Assembly: GCA_025451715.1 (NCBI GenBank)
Contig: JANWJY010000030.1
Coordinates: forward strand, 1 to 5,893
Source: Fimbriimonadaceae bacterium
GTDB lineage: Bacteria; Armatimonadota; Fimbriimonadia; Fimbriimonadales; Fimbriimonadaceae
DNA: 5,893 nt
Direction: 5' to 3'
How positions within the stretch are numbered: the stretch's first letter is position 1; each line of letters begins with the position of its first letter. Made by a program: the position numbers and the translations under genes. The notes beneath the pieces were generated by a model. It searched no databases. It had not been told where the DNA came from and saw nothing but the letters and a program-made list of their open reading frames with translations. Positions 1 through 5,893 of this stretch are shown in pieces.

Positions 1-1485
1 AGCGCGGGCAACATCGGCGGCGGCGGGTTCATGGTCGTGCGGATGAAGGACGGCGCCGCCATCGCGATCGACTACCGCGAGATCGCGCCGACGAAGGCGA
101 CGCGGGACATGTACCTCGACGCGGCCGGCAACGTGGTTCCGGGTCTGAGCACGGTCGGGCGGAAGGCGGCGGGCGTGCCGGGGACGGTCGCGGGGTTCTG
201 GCTCGCGCACCAGCGGTACGGGAGGCTGAAGTGGAGCGAGGTGGTCGAGCCTTCTGTGCGTCTTGCTCGTGACGGGTTCGTTCTCGGTGAGGGACAGGCG
301 GCGGGGATCCGCAGTGCGGGAGTGTTGTTCAAACAGTTTCCGGAGTCGTGGCGGATCTTCTGCCGAGACGGCAACTACTATAGGGAGGGCGAGAAGCTGG
401 TGCAGACCGATCTCGCTGCGACTTTGGCGCGCGTGCGGGACCAGGGGCGCGACGGTTTTTACAAGGGCGAGACCGCGCGGCTCTTGTGTGCGGACGCCGC
501 TGCGAACGGCGGGCTGTTCACACAGCAAGACTTCGACATCTACGAGGCGAAGGTGCGCGAGCCGGTGCGCGGTAGCTATCGCGGCTACGACGTGATCACG
601 ATGCCGCCGCCATCATCGGGAGGCGTCGCGCTGGTGGAGATGCTGAACGTTTTGGAGCTGCACTCGCTGTCTGGGATGGAGCCGGGGTCGGCGGGTTATG
701 TTCACCTGCTGGTCGAGACGATGAAGCGCGCTTTCGCCGACCGCGCGCAGTTCATGGGCGACCCGGACTTCGTGAACGTTCCTGTCGAAGCGCTGACCTT
801 GAAGCAGTACGCCGTCTCGCTCAACCGGGGGATCTCGCTGACGAAGGCGACACCGAGTTTGCAGATCAAGGCTGGCGTTTTCCCTCCGCACGAGGGCACG
901 AACACGACGCACTTTTCGGTGGTGGACAAGGAGGGCAACGCGGTCGCGAACACCTACACGCTGAACACCGGCTATGGGTCGGGCGTGGTCGCGACGGGGA
1001 CCGGCGTGCTGCTCAACAACGAGATGGACGACTTTACGAGCAAGCCGGGCGTGCCGAACTCCTATGGGCTGATCCAGGGCGAGGCGAACGCGATCGCGCC
1101 GCAGAAGCGGCCTTTGTCTTCGATGACGCCTACTATTATAGTGAAGTCGGGTTCGCTGTTCATGGTGACGGGCTCGCCGGGCGGGCCGACGATCATCAAC
1201 ACGGTGCTGCACTCGTTCTTGAACGTGGTAGAGCACGGGATGAACGTTCAGCAGTCGGTGTCGTTTCCGCGCTTCCACCACCAGTGGCTGCCGGACGAGG
1301 TCGCCTGGGAGCGGTTTGCATTTTCCGTCGAGACTCGTGCAGCTCTTTTGACTTTGGGGCAGCGTCTTGCTGCGCGTCCCGCGTCGATGGGTTCTTGTCA
1401 CGCGATCCTGGTGGATGCGAACGGGAAGCGGCGTGCCGGTCTGGACCCGCGGATTTCGAGTGGCGGGATCGGTGTTGCGGACTAG
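1..1485 (+). CDS. ggt: Gamma-glutamyltransferase (GGT), 5'-truncated by window edge
   Basis: GGT is an Ntn-hydrolase that moves or hydrolyses the gamma-glutamyl group of glutathione and related amides, normally in the periplasm. The frame is open from base 1, and by comparison with E. coli GGT as I remember it about 90 N-terminal residues, including any signal peptide, lie upstream. Residues below count from the Met at base 31. The substrate-binding Arg is R16 in DYREIAP. The self-cleavage site and nucleophile is T292 in GTNTTHFSVVD (codon 904-906), so the small subunit is its last 193 residues. N312 in TLNTGYGSG, D334 in NNEMDDF, S363-S364 in PLSSM and G384-G385 in GSPGG match the gamma-glutamyl pocket with no indel relative to E. 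coli. The stretch between MDDF and PLSSM is full length, so the lid loop is present. The protein ends normally after a DPR motif. All key residues are intact; an active, autoprocessed enzyme is expected. Family assignment is very secure; the substrate in vivo is not known. Confidence 0.97.
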   Translation, partial: SAGNIGGGGFMVVRMKDGAAIAIDYREIAPTKATRDMYLDAAGNVVPGLSTVGRKAAGVPGTVAGFWLAHQRYGRLKWSEVVEPSVRLARDGFVLGEGQAAGIRSAGVLFKQFPESWRIFCRDGNYYREGEKLVQTDLAATLARVRDQGRDGFYKGETARLLCADAAANGGLFTQQDFDIYEAKVREPVRGSYRGYDVITMPPPSSGGVALVEMLNVLELHSLSGMEPGSAGYVHLLVETMKRAFADRAQFMGDPDFVNVPVEALTLKQYAVSLNRGISLTKATPSLQIKAGVFPPHEGTNTTHFSVVDKEGNAVANTYTLNTGYGSGVVATGTGVLLNNEMDDFTSKPGVPNSYGLIQGEANAIAPQKRPLSSMTPTIIVKSGSLFMVTGSPGGPTIINTVLHSFLNVVEHGMNVQQSVSFPRFHHQWLPDEVAWERFAFSVETRAALLTLGQRLAARPASMGSCHAILVDANGKRRAGLDPRISSGGIGVAD

Positions 1486-1519
1486 CTGCCGGAATTGAAG
1501 TTTCTGACGCGGGAGAAAT

Positions 1520-3004
1520 GTGGAGTGGGGTTGGAACGTCGGGGTTTTGCGCTCCGTTGGAACAGACATGGAAAGCAAGGGCGACTCTGCGGTCCGGACT
1601 TTGTTGGTGGCGGTCGGTCTCGGAGTTTTCGGTGCGGCGCTGTTCCAGGGTGTGGGTTTCGGCGTCAACTTTTCGCTGTGGGTGCTGAGTGCGATCGGGG
1701 GAGTGCTCTTTTGTGCGCGGGGGTTGTCGCGCACGACGCTCCTCGGTCTCTTGATCGTGGGACTGTCTTCCATTGGGCTTGGTTGGTACTCGTCGCCGGA
1801 CTTGGCCGTCGCGAACGTGATCGCTCTTGTCGGCGGTCTCGGCGTGGCGACGTTGGGCGTTCGGTCATTTCGTGTGGGAGTGGCTTCCGTGTGGGACCTG
1901 AGCGGACGTCTTGTCGGCGACGCACTGCGCTCGCTCGGTGAGGGGGTTGTTGTGTTGAACGCGGTGCCGTGGAAGGGTCTGGCGCAGAGCCGTGTCGCGC
2001 AGAAGAACACGGCGGTGTTGCGCGGCGCGCTGATCGCGACTCCGCTGGTGCTGTTGTTCGGTGCTTTGTTCTCTCGGGCGGACGCCGTGTTCAACCAGAC
2101 GGTCGTGGACGCGTTTTCGATCGACTTCTCCGGCGTCGGCGAGTGGTTCTGGCTCTCTGTGCTGTTCTCTGTCGTCGGGCTTGGTTTCGTCGGTGCGTTC
2201 TCGTCGCCTTTGGTGCGCAAGCCGCCCGTCGCTGTTCCTTTGAAGGAGTTGAAGATCGGGATGGCGGAGCTTTCTGTGGTGATGTGCAGCCTTTGCGGGC
2301 TGTTCGGGCTCTTCGTCGCGATCCAGTTCCAGTATTTCTTCGGCGGTTCTGCGGCGGTCGTCGAGACGACGGGACTGACGTTCGCCGAGTATGCGCGGAA
2401 GGGGTTCTTCGAGCTGGTGTGGGTCGCTGGATTGGCGTTGCCGCTTCTTGTCGGTGCACACGCCGTGTCTCCTTCGGGCTCTCGGCGAGATGTCGTGGTG
2501 TTCCGCTCGTTCGCGACTGTGCTCTCAGGGCTGTTGTTCGTCGTAATGGCATCGGCGATGGTGCGGATGCAGCTTTATGTGGAGTCGTACGGCCTGACTC
2601 CGCTGCGCGTGTCCGTGTCGGCCTTCATGCTGTGGCTCGCTTTGGTGTTCTGTTGGTTCTTGGCCTCGTTGTACCGTGGTGCGATGGACCGTTTCGCCGT
2701 CGGTGCAATGACGGCGGGGTTCAGCGTGATCGCACTTCTGAATTTTGCGACGCCCGACAGGATCACGGCGCAGTACAACGTCGCGCGTTTCGGTTCCTCT
2801 TCGGACTTGGACTCCGCGCACTTGGCCGAGCTGGGTGCGGAGACGGTCCCTTACGTTCTCGATAGTTTCGACGGTCTCTCGGCCAGCTCACGCGAGAAGT
2901 TGCACGATCGATACAGGGACAGGATGGACGCGGTCGACGACTGGCGTGGCGCTTCGGTGAGTGAGCTGATCGCGAAGGACGCGTTCGAACGTTATTCCAA
3001 CTGA
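1520..3004 (+). CDS. DUF4173-type polytopic inner-membrane protein
   Basis: A 494-residue membrane protein of unknown function. Counting from the GTG at 1520, about eleven hydrophobic segments are visible (roughly 26-46, 51-67, 72-91, 96-113, 167-185, 208-228, 249-271, 295-313, 328-348, 363-384, 392-410), followed by a charged soluble tail of about 80 residues. Three blocks resemble what I recall of the DUF4173 (DUF4153-like) family: RGALIATPLVLLFGALFSRA at 168-187, TFAEYARKGFFELVWVAGLA at 287-306, and MVRMQLYVESYGLTPLR at 347-363 with LNFATPDRITAQYNVAR after the last segment. No enzymatic motif is seen. The start is uncertain: GTG 1520 has GGGAG upstream but only 4 bases of spacing, whereas ATG 1568 (MESKGDS) has only a weak GGA at 6 bases and would give 478 residues; the first 16 residues look unconvincing. 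The gene starts 34 bases after ggt in the same direction with no terminator between, so co-transcription is likely. Confidence 0.85.
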   Translation: MEWGWNVGVLRSVGTDMESKGDSAVRTLLVAVGLGVFGAALFQGVGFGVNFSLWVLSAIGGVLFCARGLSRTTLLGLLIVGLSSIGLGWYSSPDLAVANVIALVGGLGVATLGVRSFRVGVASVWDLSGRLVGDALRSLGEGVVVLNAVPWKGLAQSRVAQKNTAVLRGALIATPLVLLFGALFSRADAVFNQTVVDAFSIDFSGVGEWFWLSVLFSVVGLGFVGAFSSPLVRKPPVAVPLKELKIGMAELSVVMCSLCGLFGLFVAIQFQYFFGGSAAVVETTGLTFAEYARKGFFELVWVAGLALPLLVGAHAVSPSGSRRDVVVFRSFATVLSGLLFVVMASAMVRMQLYVESYGLTPLRVSVSAFMLWLALVFCWFLASLYRGAMDRFAVGAMTAGFSVIALLNFATPDRITAQYNVARFGSSSDLDSAHLAELGAETVPYVLDSFDGLSASSREKLHDRYRDRMDAVDDWRGASVSELIAKDAFERYSN

Positions 3005-3007
3005 TGT

Positions 3008-3835
3008 CTACGGGATCTCTTCGAGCGACCGCTTTGAACTGCTCACGACTGGCCAAGGAACCATCTTGGGGTTGCTGAAGCTCATGCGGAGGTTTTTGTC
3101 GTACTCGGTCGCGACGGGCTCGAACCTCGCTTTTTGTTGGAGGTCCCGCGGCCAGACGGTGATGTGGAACGTGTGCGCGATCGTGGTCGCTTCACCGGTC
3201 TCAATGTTCCAAACGACGACGTCTGGCCGGTCGAGGACTAGCGCGTGCGTCTCGTCGAGCATGCCGAAGAACCTGCGCCAGTCGAGGTATCCGTTTCGGA
3301 ACGCAAACTTCTTGATCGTGCCGTCTGGTTTTGTGAGCTCGATCTCGCACGGCCTGTTGTCCTTTTCGTTTTCAAACCCCGGGAACCGGTAGTCGCGGTT
3401 GATCAGTCTGAACGTGAATCCGGACCCGGTGTCAGTGCCAAGCATTCTCGCCGCTCCGTCGGTGTCTCTTTCGTTTACTTTGATTAGCCCTTGTGCGACG
3501 TCGACGCAGACTTCTCCGCTCATATGCGGCGTGCTCGCAGCGACGAGGCTCGCCGCTTCTTGGTCTTTGGGCGGTCGCAGGATGAACTGCCTCATGGGAG
3601 AAGCGTTCGAAGTGATGACGGTCTCCCTCGTTTTTCCGTCGGGCGAGACACGGATGATTCGGTCGTTCTCGTCGACGTAGTAAATGCACACGGCGGACTT
3701 GACTTCGGTCGGGACTTCAGAGATCGGCGAGCCGGGCGTGATGGCCGGGATTTCGAGGAGCGTGCTCGCCTTTGGCTCCTCGCAGGCAACGGCGAGGACC
3801 GCAATCGGTGCGAGGACGAGGCCGCGGCGCGTCAC
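3008..3835 (-). CDS. Putative lipoprotein of unknown function
   Basis: A 275-residue protein that I cannot assign to a named family. The N-terminus has the form of a lipoprotein signal: basic MTRR, a hydrophobic stretch, then VLAVAC with C18 as the candidate lipidated Cys, followed by EEPKAS. Ala at -3 is acceptable but not the ideal Leu. With Glu rather than Asp at +2, outer-membrane or periplasmic-face anchoring is a reasonable inference. The mature part seems beta-rich. Two stretches resemble single blades of a beta-propeller: IYYVDENDRIIRVSPDGK at 51-68 and HALVLDRPDVVVWNIETGE at 197-215. There are too few such units to claim a full propeller. Cys at 50, 110 and 163 could be oxidised in the periplasm. 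The GTG start is favoured by AGGAG six bases upstream and by the signal sequence that follows directly. The gene follows ribBA in the same direction after 121 bases and ends three bases from the convergent membrane-protein gene. Confidence 0.8.
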   Translation of the reverse strand: MTRRGLVLAPIAVLAVACEEPKASTLLEIPAITPGSPISEVPTEVKSAVCIYYVDENDRIIRVSPDGKTRETVITSNASPMRQFILRPPKDQEAASLVAASTPHMSGEVCVDVAQGLIKVNERDTDGAARMLGTDTGSGFTFRLINRDYRFPGFENEKDNRPCEIELTKPDGTIKKFAFRNGYLDWRRFFGMLDETHALVLDRPDVVVWNIETGEATTIAHTFHITVWPRDLQQKARFEPVATEYDKNLRMSFSNPKMVPWPVVSSSKRSLEEIP

Positions 3836-3841
3836 TTTTGG

Positions 3842-3846
3842 CTCCT
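3842..3846 (-). promoter_or_regulatory. Ribosome binding site AGGAG of the lipoprotein gene
   Basis: On the minus strand AGGAG lies six bases before the GTG at 3835. This near-consensus site decides for the GTG start of the lipoprotein gene. It also shows that this organism uses Shine-Dalgarno initiation, which makes its absence before ribBA notable. Confidence 0.7.
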
Positions 3847-3854
3847 AGTGGGAG

Positions 3855-3860
3855 ATGATA
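3855..3860 (-). promoter_or_regulatory. Possible -10 box (TATCAT) for the lipoprotein gene
   Basis: TATCAT on the minus strand sits 19 bases before the GTG start and would put the transcription start just upstream of the AGGAG site. No good -35 hexamer is seen at 16-18 bases; the nearest candidate, TTCGCT, is poor. An own promoter is plausible because the hairpin at 3915-3956 separates this gene from ribBA, but the call is weak. Confidence 0.22.
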
Positions 3861-3914
3861 CCGGTGCCGAAAAGTTCCAGCGAACGAGTTTGATTCGGAA
3901 CTTCATGGTACTTT

Positions 3915-3956
3915 CCCCTCACCCCCGGCCCCTCTCCCACGGAGGGGAGAGGGGAG
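3915..3956. repeat. GC-rich dispersed hairpin repeat abutting the ribBA stop
   Basis: The plus strand reads CCCCTCACCCCCGGCC, then a perfect 10-bp inverted repeat, CCCCTCTCCC (3929-3938) and GGGAGAGGGG (3945-3954), around a 6-base loop. I recognise the pattern as one dispersed between genes in many GC-rich genomes, where it often gives spurious peptides like PHPRPLSHGGERG. On the minus strand it begins at the base after the ribBA TAA (3959-3957). The stem could slow RNA decay or help stop transcription, but no T-run follows on either strand, so it is not a canonical intrinsic terminator. Copy number in the genome cannot be judged from one window. Confidence 0.7.
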
Positions 3957-5156
3957 TTAAGGCAAGTCGTGGCCGAGCTTGTCCTTTTTCGTCTGGAGGT
4001 ACTTCTCGCTGTGCTCGGTTGGTTCGGTGACGATGGGGACGTGGTCGACGATCTCGAGGCCGTGGCCTTGCAGGCCTTTCACCTTGCTCGGGTTGTTGGT
4101 GATCAGTCGCATCTTTTTGATGCCAAGCGAGGAGAGCACTTGCGCACCGAGGCCGTAGTCGCGCAGGTCGGCCTTGAATCCGAGCGCCTGGTTCGCCTCG
4201 ACGGTGTCCATTCCCTTGTCCTGCAGCTCGTACGCTTTCAGTTTGTTGATGATTCCGATGCCACGGCCCTCTTGCGCGATGTAGAGCACGACGCCGCGGC
4301 CTTCCTTCTCGATCATTTCGAGCGCCATTTGCAGTTGGTCGCCGCAGTCGCAGCGAAGCGATCCCATGATGTCGCCGGTGAGGCAGCTCGAGTGGACGCG
4401 CACGAGGACCGGGTCGTCCGTTGCGACGACGCCTTTGACGATCGCGATGTACGGGTGGCTTTCGACGGTGGTCTCGTATGCGTAGAGCTGGAACTGTCCG
4501 AACTTCGTCGGGAAGTTGATTGGGCCGGCTACCTTTTCGACGAGGTTCTCTGTTCGTCGCCTGTACGCGATGAGGTCGGCGATCGTGATGATCTTGAGGT
4601 TGTGCTTTTTGGCGTAGGGGACGAGGCGGTCGAGGCGCATCATCTCGCCGTCATCGCCAACGATCTCAACGCCGATAGCGACAGGCTTTGCACCGGACAA
4701 CTTGCACAGATCGACTGCTGCCTCGGTGTGTCCCGCGCGCTTGAGGACACCGCCATTTTCGGCTCGGAGGGGGATGACGTGGCCGGGCCGCATGAGGTCG
4801 CCGGGTCGGGCTTCGGGGTCGCAGAAAACGGCGACGGTCGCTGCACGGTCCTTTGCGCTGACGCCTGTCGTGGTGCCGTGTCGTGCATCGACGGTCTCGG
4901 CCATCGCAGTTCCGAGGCGGGCGGTGTTCTGCTTGGTCATCATGGGGATGCCGAGCTGTTCTAGGCGTTCGGCTGTCGTCGGGATGAATGGGACGCCTCG
5001 GCCGTGTGTGATCATGAAGTTCATGGCTTCGGGCGTGCAGTGCTCGCCGGCCATGATGAGGTCGCCTTCGTTTTCGCGGTCGGGGTCGTCGACGACGATG
5101 AGCATTTTTCCTGCTCGGAAGTCTTCCAGGGCCTCGGGGATGGGTGCGAAGGGCAT
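3957..5156 (-). CDS. ribBA: Bifunctional riboflavin biosynthesis protein RibBA
   Basis: A 399-residue cytosolic fusion that supplies both precursors of riboflavin: DHBP synthase (ribulose 5-phosphate to 3,4-dihydroxy-2-butanone 4-phosphate plus formate) and GTP cyclohydrolase II (GTP to the diaminopyrimidine). RibB covers residues 1-200: acidic loop DDPDRENEGD at 23-32, RPGH at 123-126, AGHTEAAVDL at 141-150 and E164. RibA covers about 210-399: zinc ligands C258, C269 and C271 in HSSCLTGD and SLRCDCG, QEGRGIG at 295-301, Y309, D330, R332 and TNNP at 353-356, matching C54/C65/C67, Y105, D126 and R128 of E. coli RibA. Length is normal and both domains look complete. ATG 5156 is supported because residues 1-24 align with the usual RibBA N-terminus, yet no Shine-Dalgarno sequence precedes it. 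Odd points: the usual Cys residues in the RibB strands GRGLxC and (V/I)CE are replaced (GRGVPF, GVE), and Ala294 stands where RQEGR is common. No riboflavin riboswitch fits upstream. Confidence 0.96.
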   Translation of the reverse strand: MPFAPIPEALEDFRAGKMLIVVDDPDRENEGDLIMAGEHCTPEAMNFMITHGRGVPFIPTTAERLEQLGIPMMTKQNTARLGTAMAETVDARHGTTTGVSAKDRAATVAVFCDPEARPGDLMRPGHVIPLRAENGGVLKRAGHTEAAVDLCKLSGAKPVAIGVEIVGDDGEMMRLDRLVPYAKKHNLKIITIADLIAYRRRTENLVEKVAGPINFPTKFGQFQLYAYETTVESHPYIAIVKGVVATDDPVLVRVHSSCLTGDIMGSLRCDCGDQLQMALEMIEKEGRGVVLYIAQEGRGIGIINKLKAYELQDKGMDTVEANQALGFKADLRDYGLGAQVLSSLGIKKMRLITNNPSKVKGLQGHGLEIVDHVPIVTEPTEHSEKYLQTKKDKLGHDLP

Positions 5157-5169
5157 GGGTTGCTTGTTA

Positions 5170-5175
5170 ATTGTA
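5170..5175 (-). promoter_or_regulatory. Possible -10 box (TACAAT) of ribBA
   Basis: TACAAT on the minus strand differs from TATAAT at one position and lies in a locally AT-rich patch in an otherwise GC-rich window. Only 13 bases separate it from the ATG at 5156, so transcription would start about 6-8 bases before the start codon. This fits the missing Shine-Dalgarno site and suggests a very short or absent leader. The -35 region is poor: the best candidate, CTGAAC at 15 bases, overlaps the edge of the neighbouring hairpin. Confidence 0.4.
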
Positions 5176-5195
5176 CGCTTTTGTTATGAGGTTCA

Positions 5196-5237
5196 GCGGG
5201 CCAGAGGCCCGCAGGGAGGGGCAGACCGGAGGTCTGC
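5196..5237. repeat. Twin 7-3-7 hairpins with covarying stems
   Basis: Two perfect 17-base inverted repeats lie in the gap between the VCBS gene and ribBA: GCGGGCC-AGA-GGCCCGC (5196-5212) and GCAGACC-GGA-GGTCTGC (5221-5237), with an 8-base purine spacer AGGGAGGG. Each has a 7-bp stem and a 3-base loop. They differ at stem positions 3 and 5, and each change is matched on the other arm (G-C to A-T). The second stem can be lengthened by GGAG (5215-5218) pairing with CTCC (5239-5242) across a small internal mismatch. No T-run follows on either strand, so a REP-like or dispersed repeat identity is more likely than a simple intrinsic terminator, though the elements lie where the VCBS transcript should end. 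Confidence 0.7.
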
Positions 5238-5246
5238 GCTCCGTGC

Positions 5247-5893
5247 CTAGAGTCCGTAGAGGATCCAGATGGTTCCTTCTATGGGCTTTTGGGTCCGGAG
5301 CTGTTCGAGCTTCTTGTCGACGGAGGACTTGCCTTCCTTTGCCTCGTTGAGAGCCTTGTCGTTCGCAGTCAGGCGCAGGTAGACGGCATCGTAGCGGTCT
5401 CGCTGTTCTCGGGTCGCTGTCGCAAAATCGGTGATTCCGGCCTCCCGTTTAGCCAACGCCTCGAGCTCGCTTGTGCGAGTGAAGATCTGGAACGCGAATG
5501 CGGATGAAGTCGCTGCCAGTCTCTGGATCTCCTCTTCTGTAGCGGCGGAGAGAGGAACGACAGGAGCGGAATCGGGCCTGTAGTCGCCGACGAGGATATC
5601 TGGCTTTCCGTCGTGGTTCCAGTCGAAGACGGTCGGTTTGAGATTGATGCCGGGGCGGGGATCGCGCGGGAACGCGGAGAGGACGCTCTTGCCCTTCGTG
5701 AAGTCCGTGCCGCCCTTCGACTCTCCAAAGTAGAGAATGAGATTGCCGTTCACGTCTCCGAGGAGGAGGTCGGTGGTGCCGTCCTTGTCGAAGTCAAAGA
5801 GCGCGGGGCCGCCGTGCTTTGCAACGATGTCGTTTCCTTCCCAAGTGAGCTTTGTTTGTTGACCGAAGCGCATTGCACCGTCGTTCTTGAGGA
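5247..5893 (-). CDS. VCBS/FG-GAP repeat protein, C-terminal part (start beyond window)
   Basis: The minus-strand frame is open to the right edge, so only the last 215 residues are seen. Numbering from the internal Met at 5873, residues 24-50 and 81-97 are two VCBS/FG-GAP-type units with Asp-rich calcium loops: DFDKDGTTD at 27-35 followed by LLLGDVNGN, and DWNHDGKPD at 84-92 followed by ILVGDYRPD. Such units build beta-propellers in exported or surface proteins. Residues about 110-196 change character to a charged, helix-prone segment (EEEIQRLA, SELEALAKREA, KKLEQLRTQK) that may form a helical hairpin or coiled coil. The end, GTIWILYGL, is a hydrophobic strand that could close the last propeller blade; that is inference. 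The remaining blades and any signal peptide must lie beyond 5893. The stop at 5249-5247 is 90 bases before ribBA in the same direction. The function is unknown; binding or structural roles are commoner than enzymatic ones for such repeats. Confidence 0.85.
   Translation of the reverse strand, partial: LKNDGAMRFGQQTKLTWEGNDIVAKHGGPALFDFDKDGTTDLLLGDVNGNLILYFGESKGGTDFTKGKSVLSAFPRDPRPGINLKPTVFDWNHDGKPDILVGDYRPDSAPVVPLSAATEEEIQRLAATSSAFAFQIFTRTSELEALAKREAGITDFATATREQRDRYDAVYLRLTANDKALNEAKEGKSSVDKKLEQLRTQKPIEGTIWILYGL

Noticed and set aside
377..387. ACTATAGGGAG, matching the initiation part of a T7-type phage promoter
   Set aside because: The upstream recognition half does not match (about 2 of 11 bases), and the bases encode ordinary GGT residues (NYYREG), so it is chance.
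1132..1142. AT-rich palindrome ACTAT-T-ATAGT inside ggt, resembling a -10 or operator site
   Set aside because: It lies within conserved codons for TPTIIVK, has no -35 partner and no downstream start nearby.
613..2220. Long minus-strand open frame (535 codons) across ggt and the membrane-protein gene
   Set aside because: It is antisense to two well-supported genes, spans their junction, is rich in Arg, Thr and Pro with no recognisable domain, and is a usual by-product of GC-rich coding strands.
3929..3954. Intrinsic terminator for ribBA
   Set aside because: The stem is strong and correctly placed, but it is followed on the minus strand by CCGGGGGTGAGGGG with no T-run, so it is listed as a repeat rather than a terminator.
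3491..4030. Plus-strand frame containing PHPRPLSHGGERG
   Set aside because: This peptide is the familiar spurious translation of the GC-rich hairpin repeat at 3915-3956; the rest is antisense to the lipoprotein gene and the ribBA 3' end.
3969..4964. Plus-strand open frame (331 codons) antisense to ribBA
   Set aside because: It mirrors the ribBA codons almost exactly, has a biased Asp/Val/Leu composition and no domain, while the minus strand has every RibBA motif.
5157..5246. Possible FMN riboswitch before ribBA
   Set aside because: The 90-base gap holds only the twin hairpins and a short AT-rich patch; there is no room for the multi-helix FMN aptamer and none of its conserved joints were seen.

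Overview
The window carries five protein-coding genes, packed tightly, and two short intergenic repeat loci. It looks like chromosomal housekeeping and envelope DNA from a free-living, GC-rich, probably diderm bacterium. The cell-envelope assignment rests on a periplasmic-type gamma-glutamyltransferase, a candidate lipoprotein and an integral membrane protein. The style (RibBA fusion, VCBS-repeat protein, GC-rich hairpin repeats between genes) would suit Armatimonadota/Fimbriimonadia or a similar environmental lineage, but that is a low-confidence guess because no rRNA or other phylogenetic marker is present.

Layout. The left half reads rightward: the 3' ~85% of a gamma-glutamyltransferase gene (1-1485), then after 34 bases a DUF4173-type polytopic membrane protein (1520-3004). 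The right half reads leftward: a VCBS/FG-GAP protein cut by the window edge (5893-5247), bifunctional riboflavin enzyme RibBA (5156-3957), and a small putative lipoprotein of unknown function (3835-3008). The two groups meet tail to tail with only three bases between the stop codons at 3004 and 3008.

The two intergenic gaps on the leftward side hold GC-rich inverted repeats. One (3915-3956) abuts the ribBA stop codon and belongs by appearance to a family of dispersed hairpins seen in many unrelated GC-rich genomes. The other (5196-5237) is a pair of matching 7-3-7 hairpins that differ by two compensated base pairs. No gene-free stretch exceeds about 120 bases.

The genes do not form an obvious common pathway. 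RibBA makes both precursors at the head of riboflavin synthesis, and GGT cleaves gamma-glutamyl compounds such as glutathione outside the cytoplasm. I found no mobile element, CRISPR, tRNA, rRNA, riboswitch or defence module, and no convincing sign of a new multi-gene system. The points most worth a second look are the covarying twin hairpins, the hairpin fused to the ribBA stop, unusual residues in the RibB half of RibBA, and a sharp change in third-position GC inside the GGT gene.
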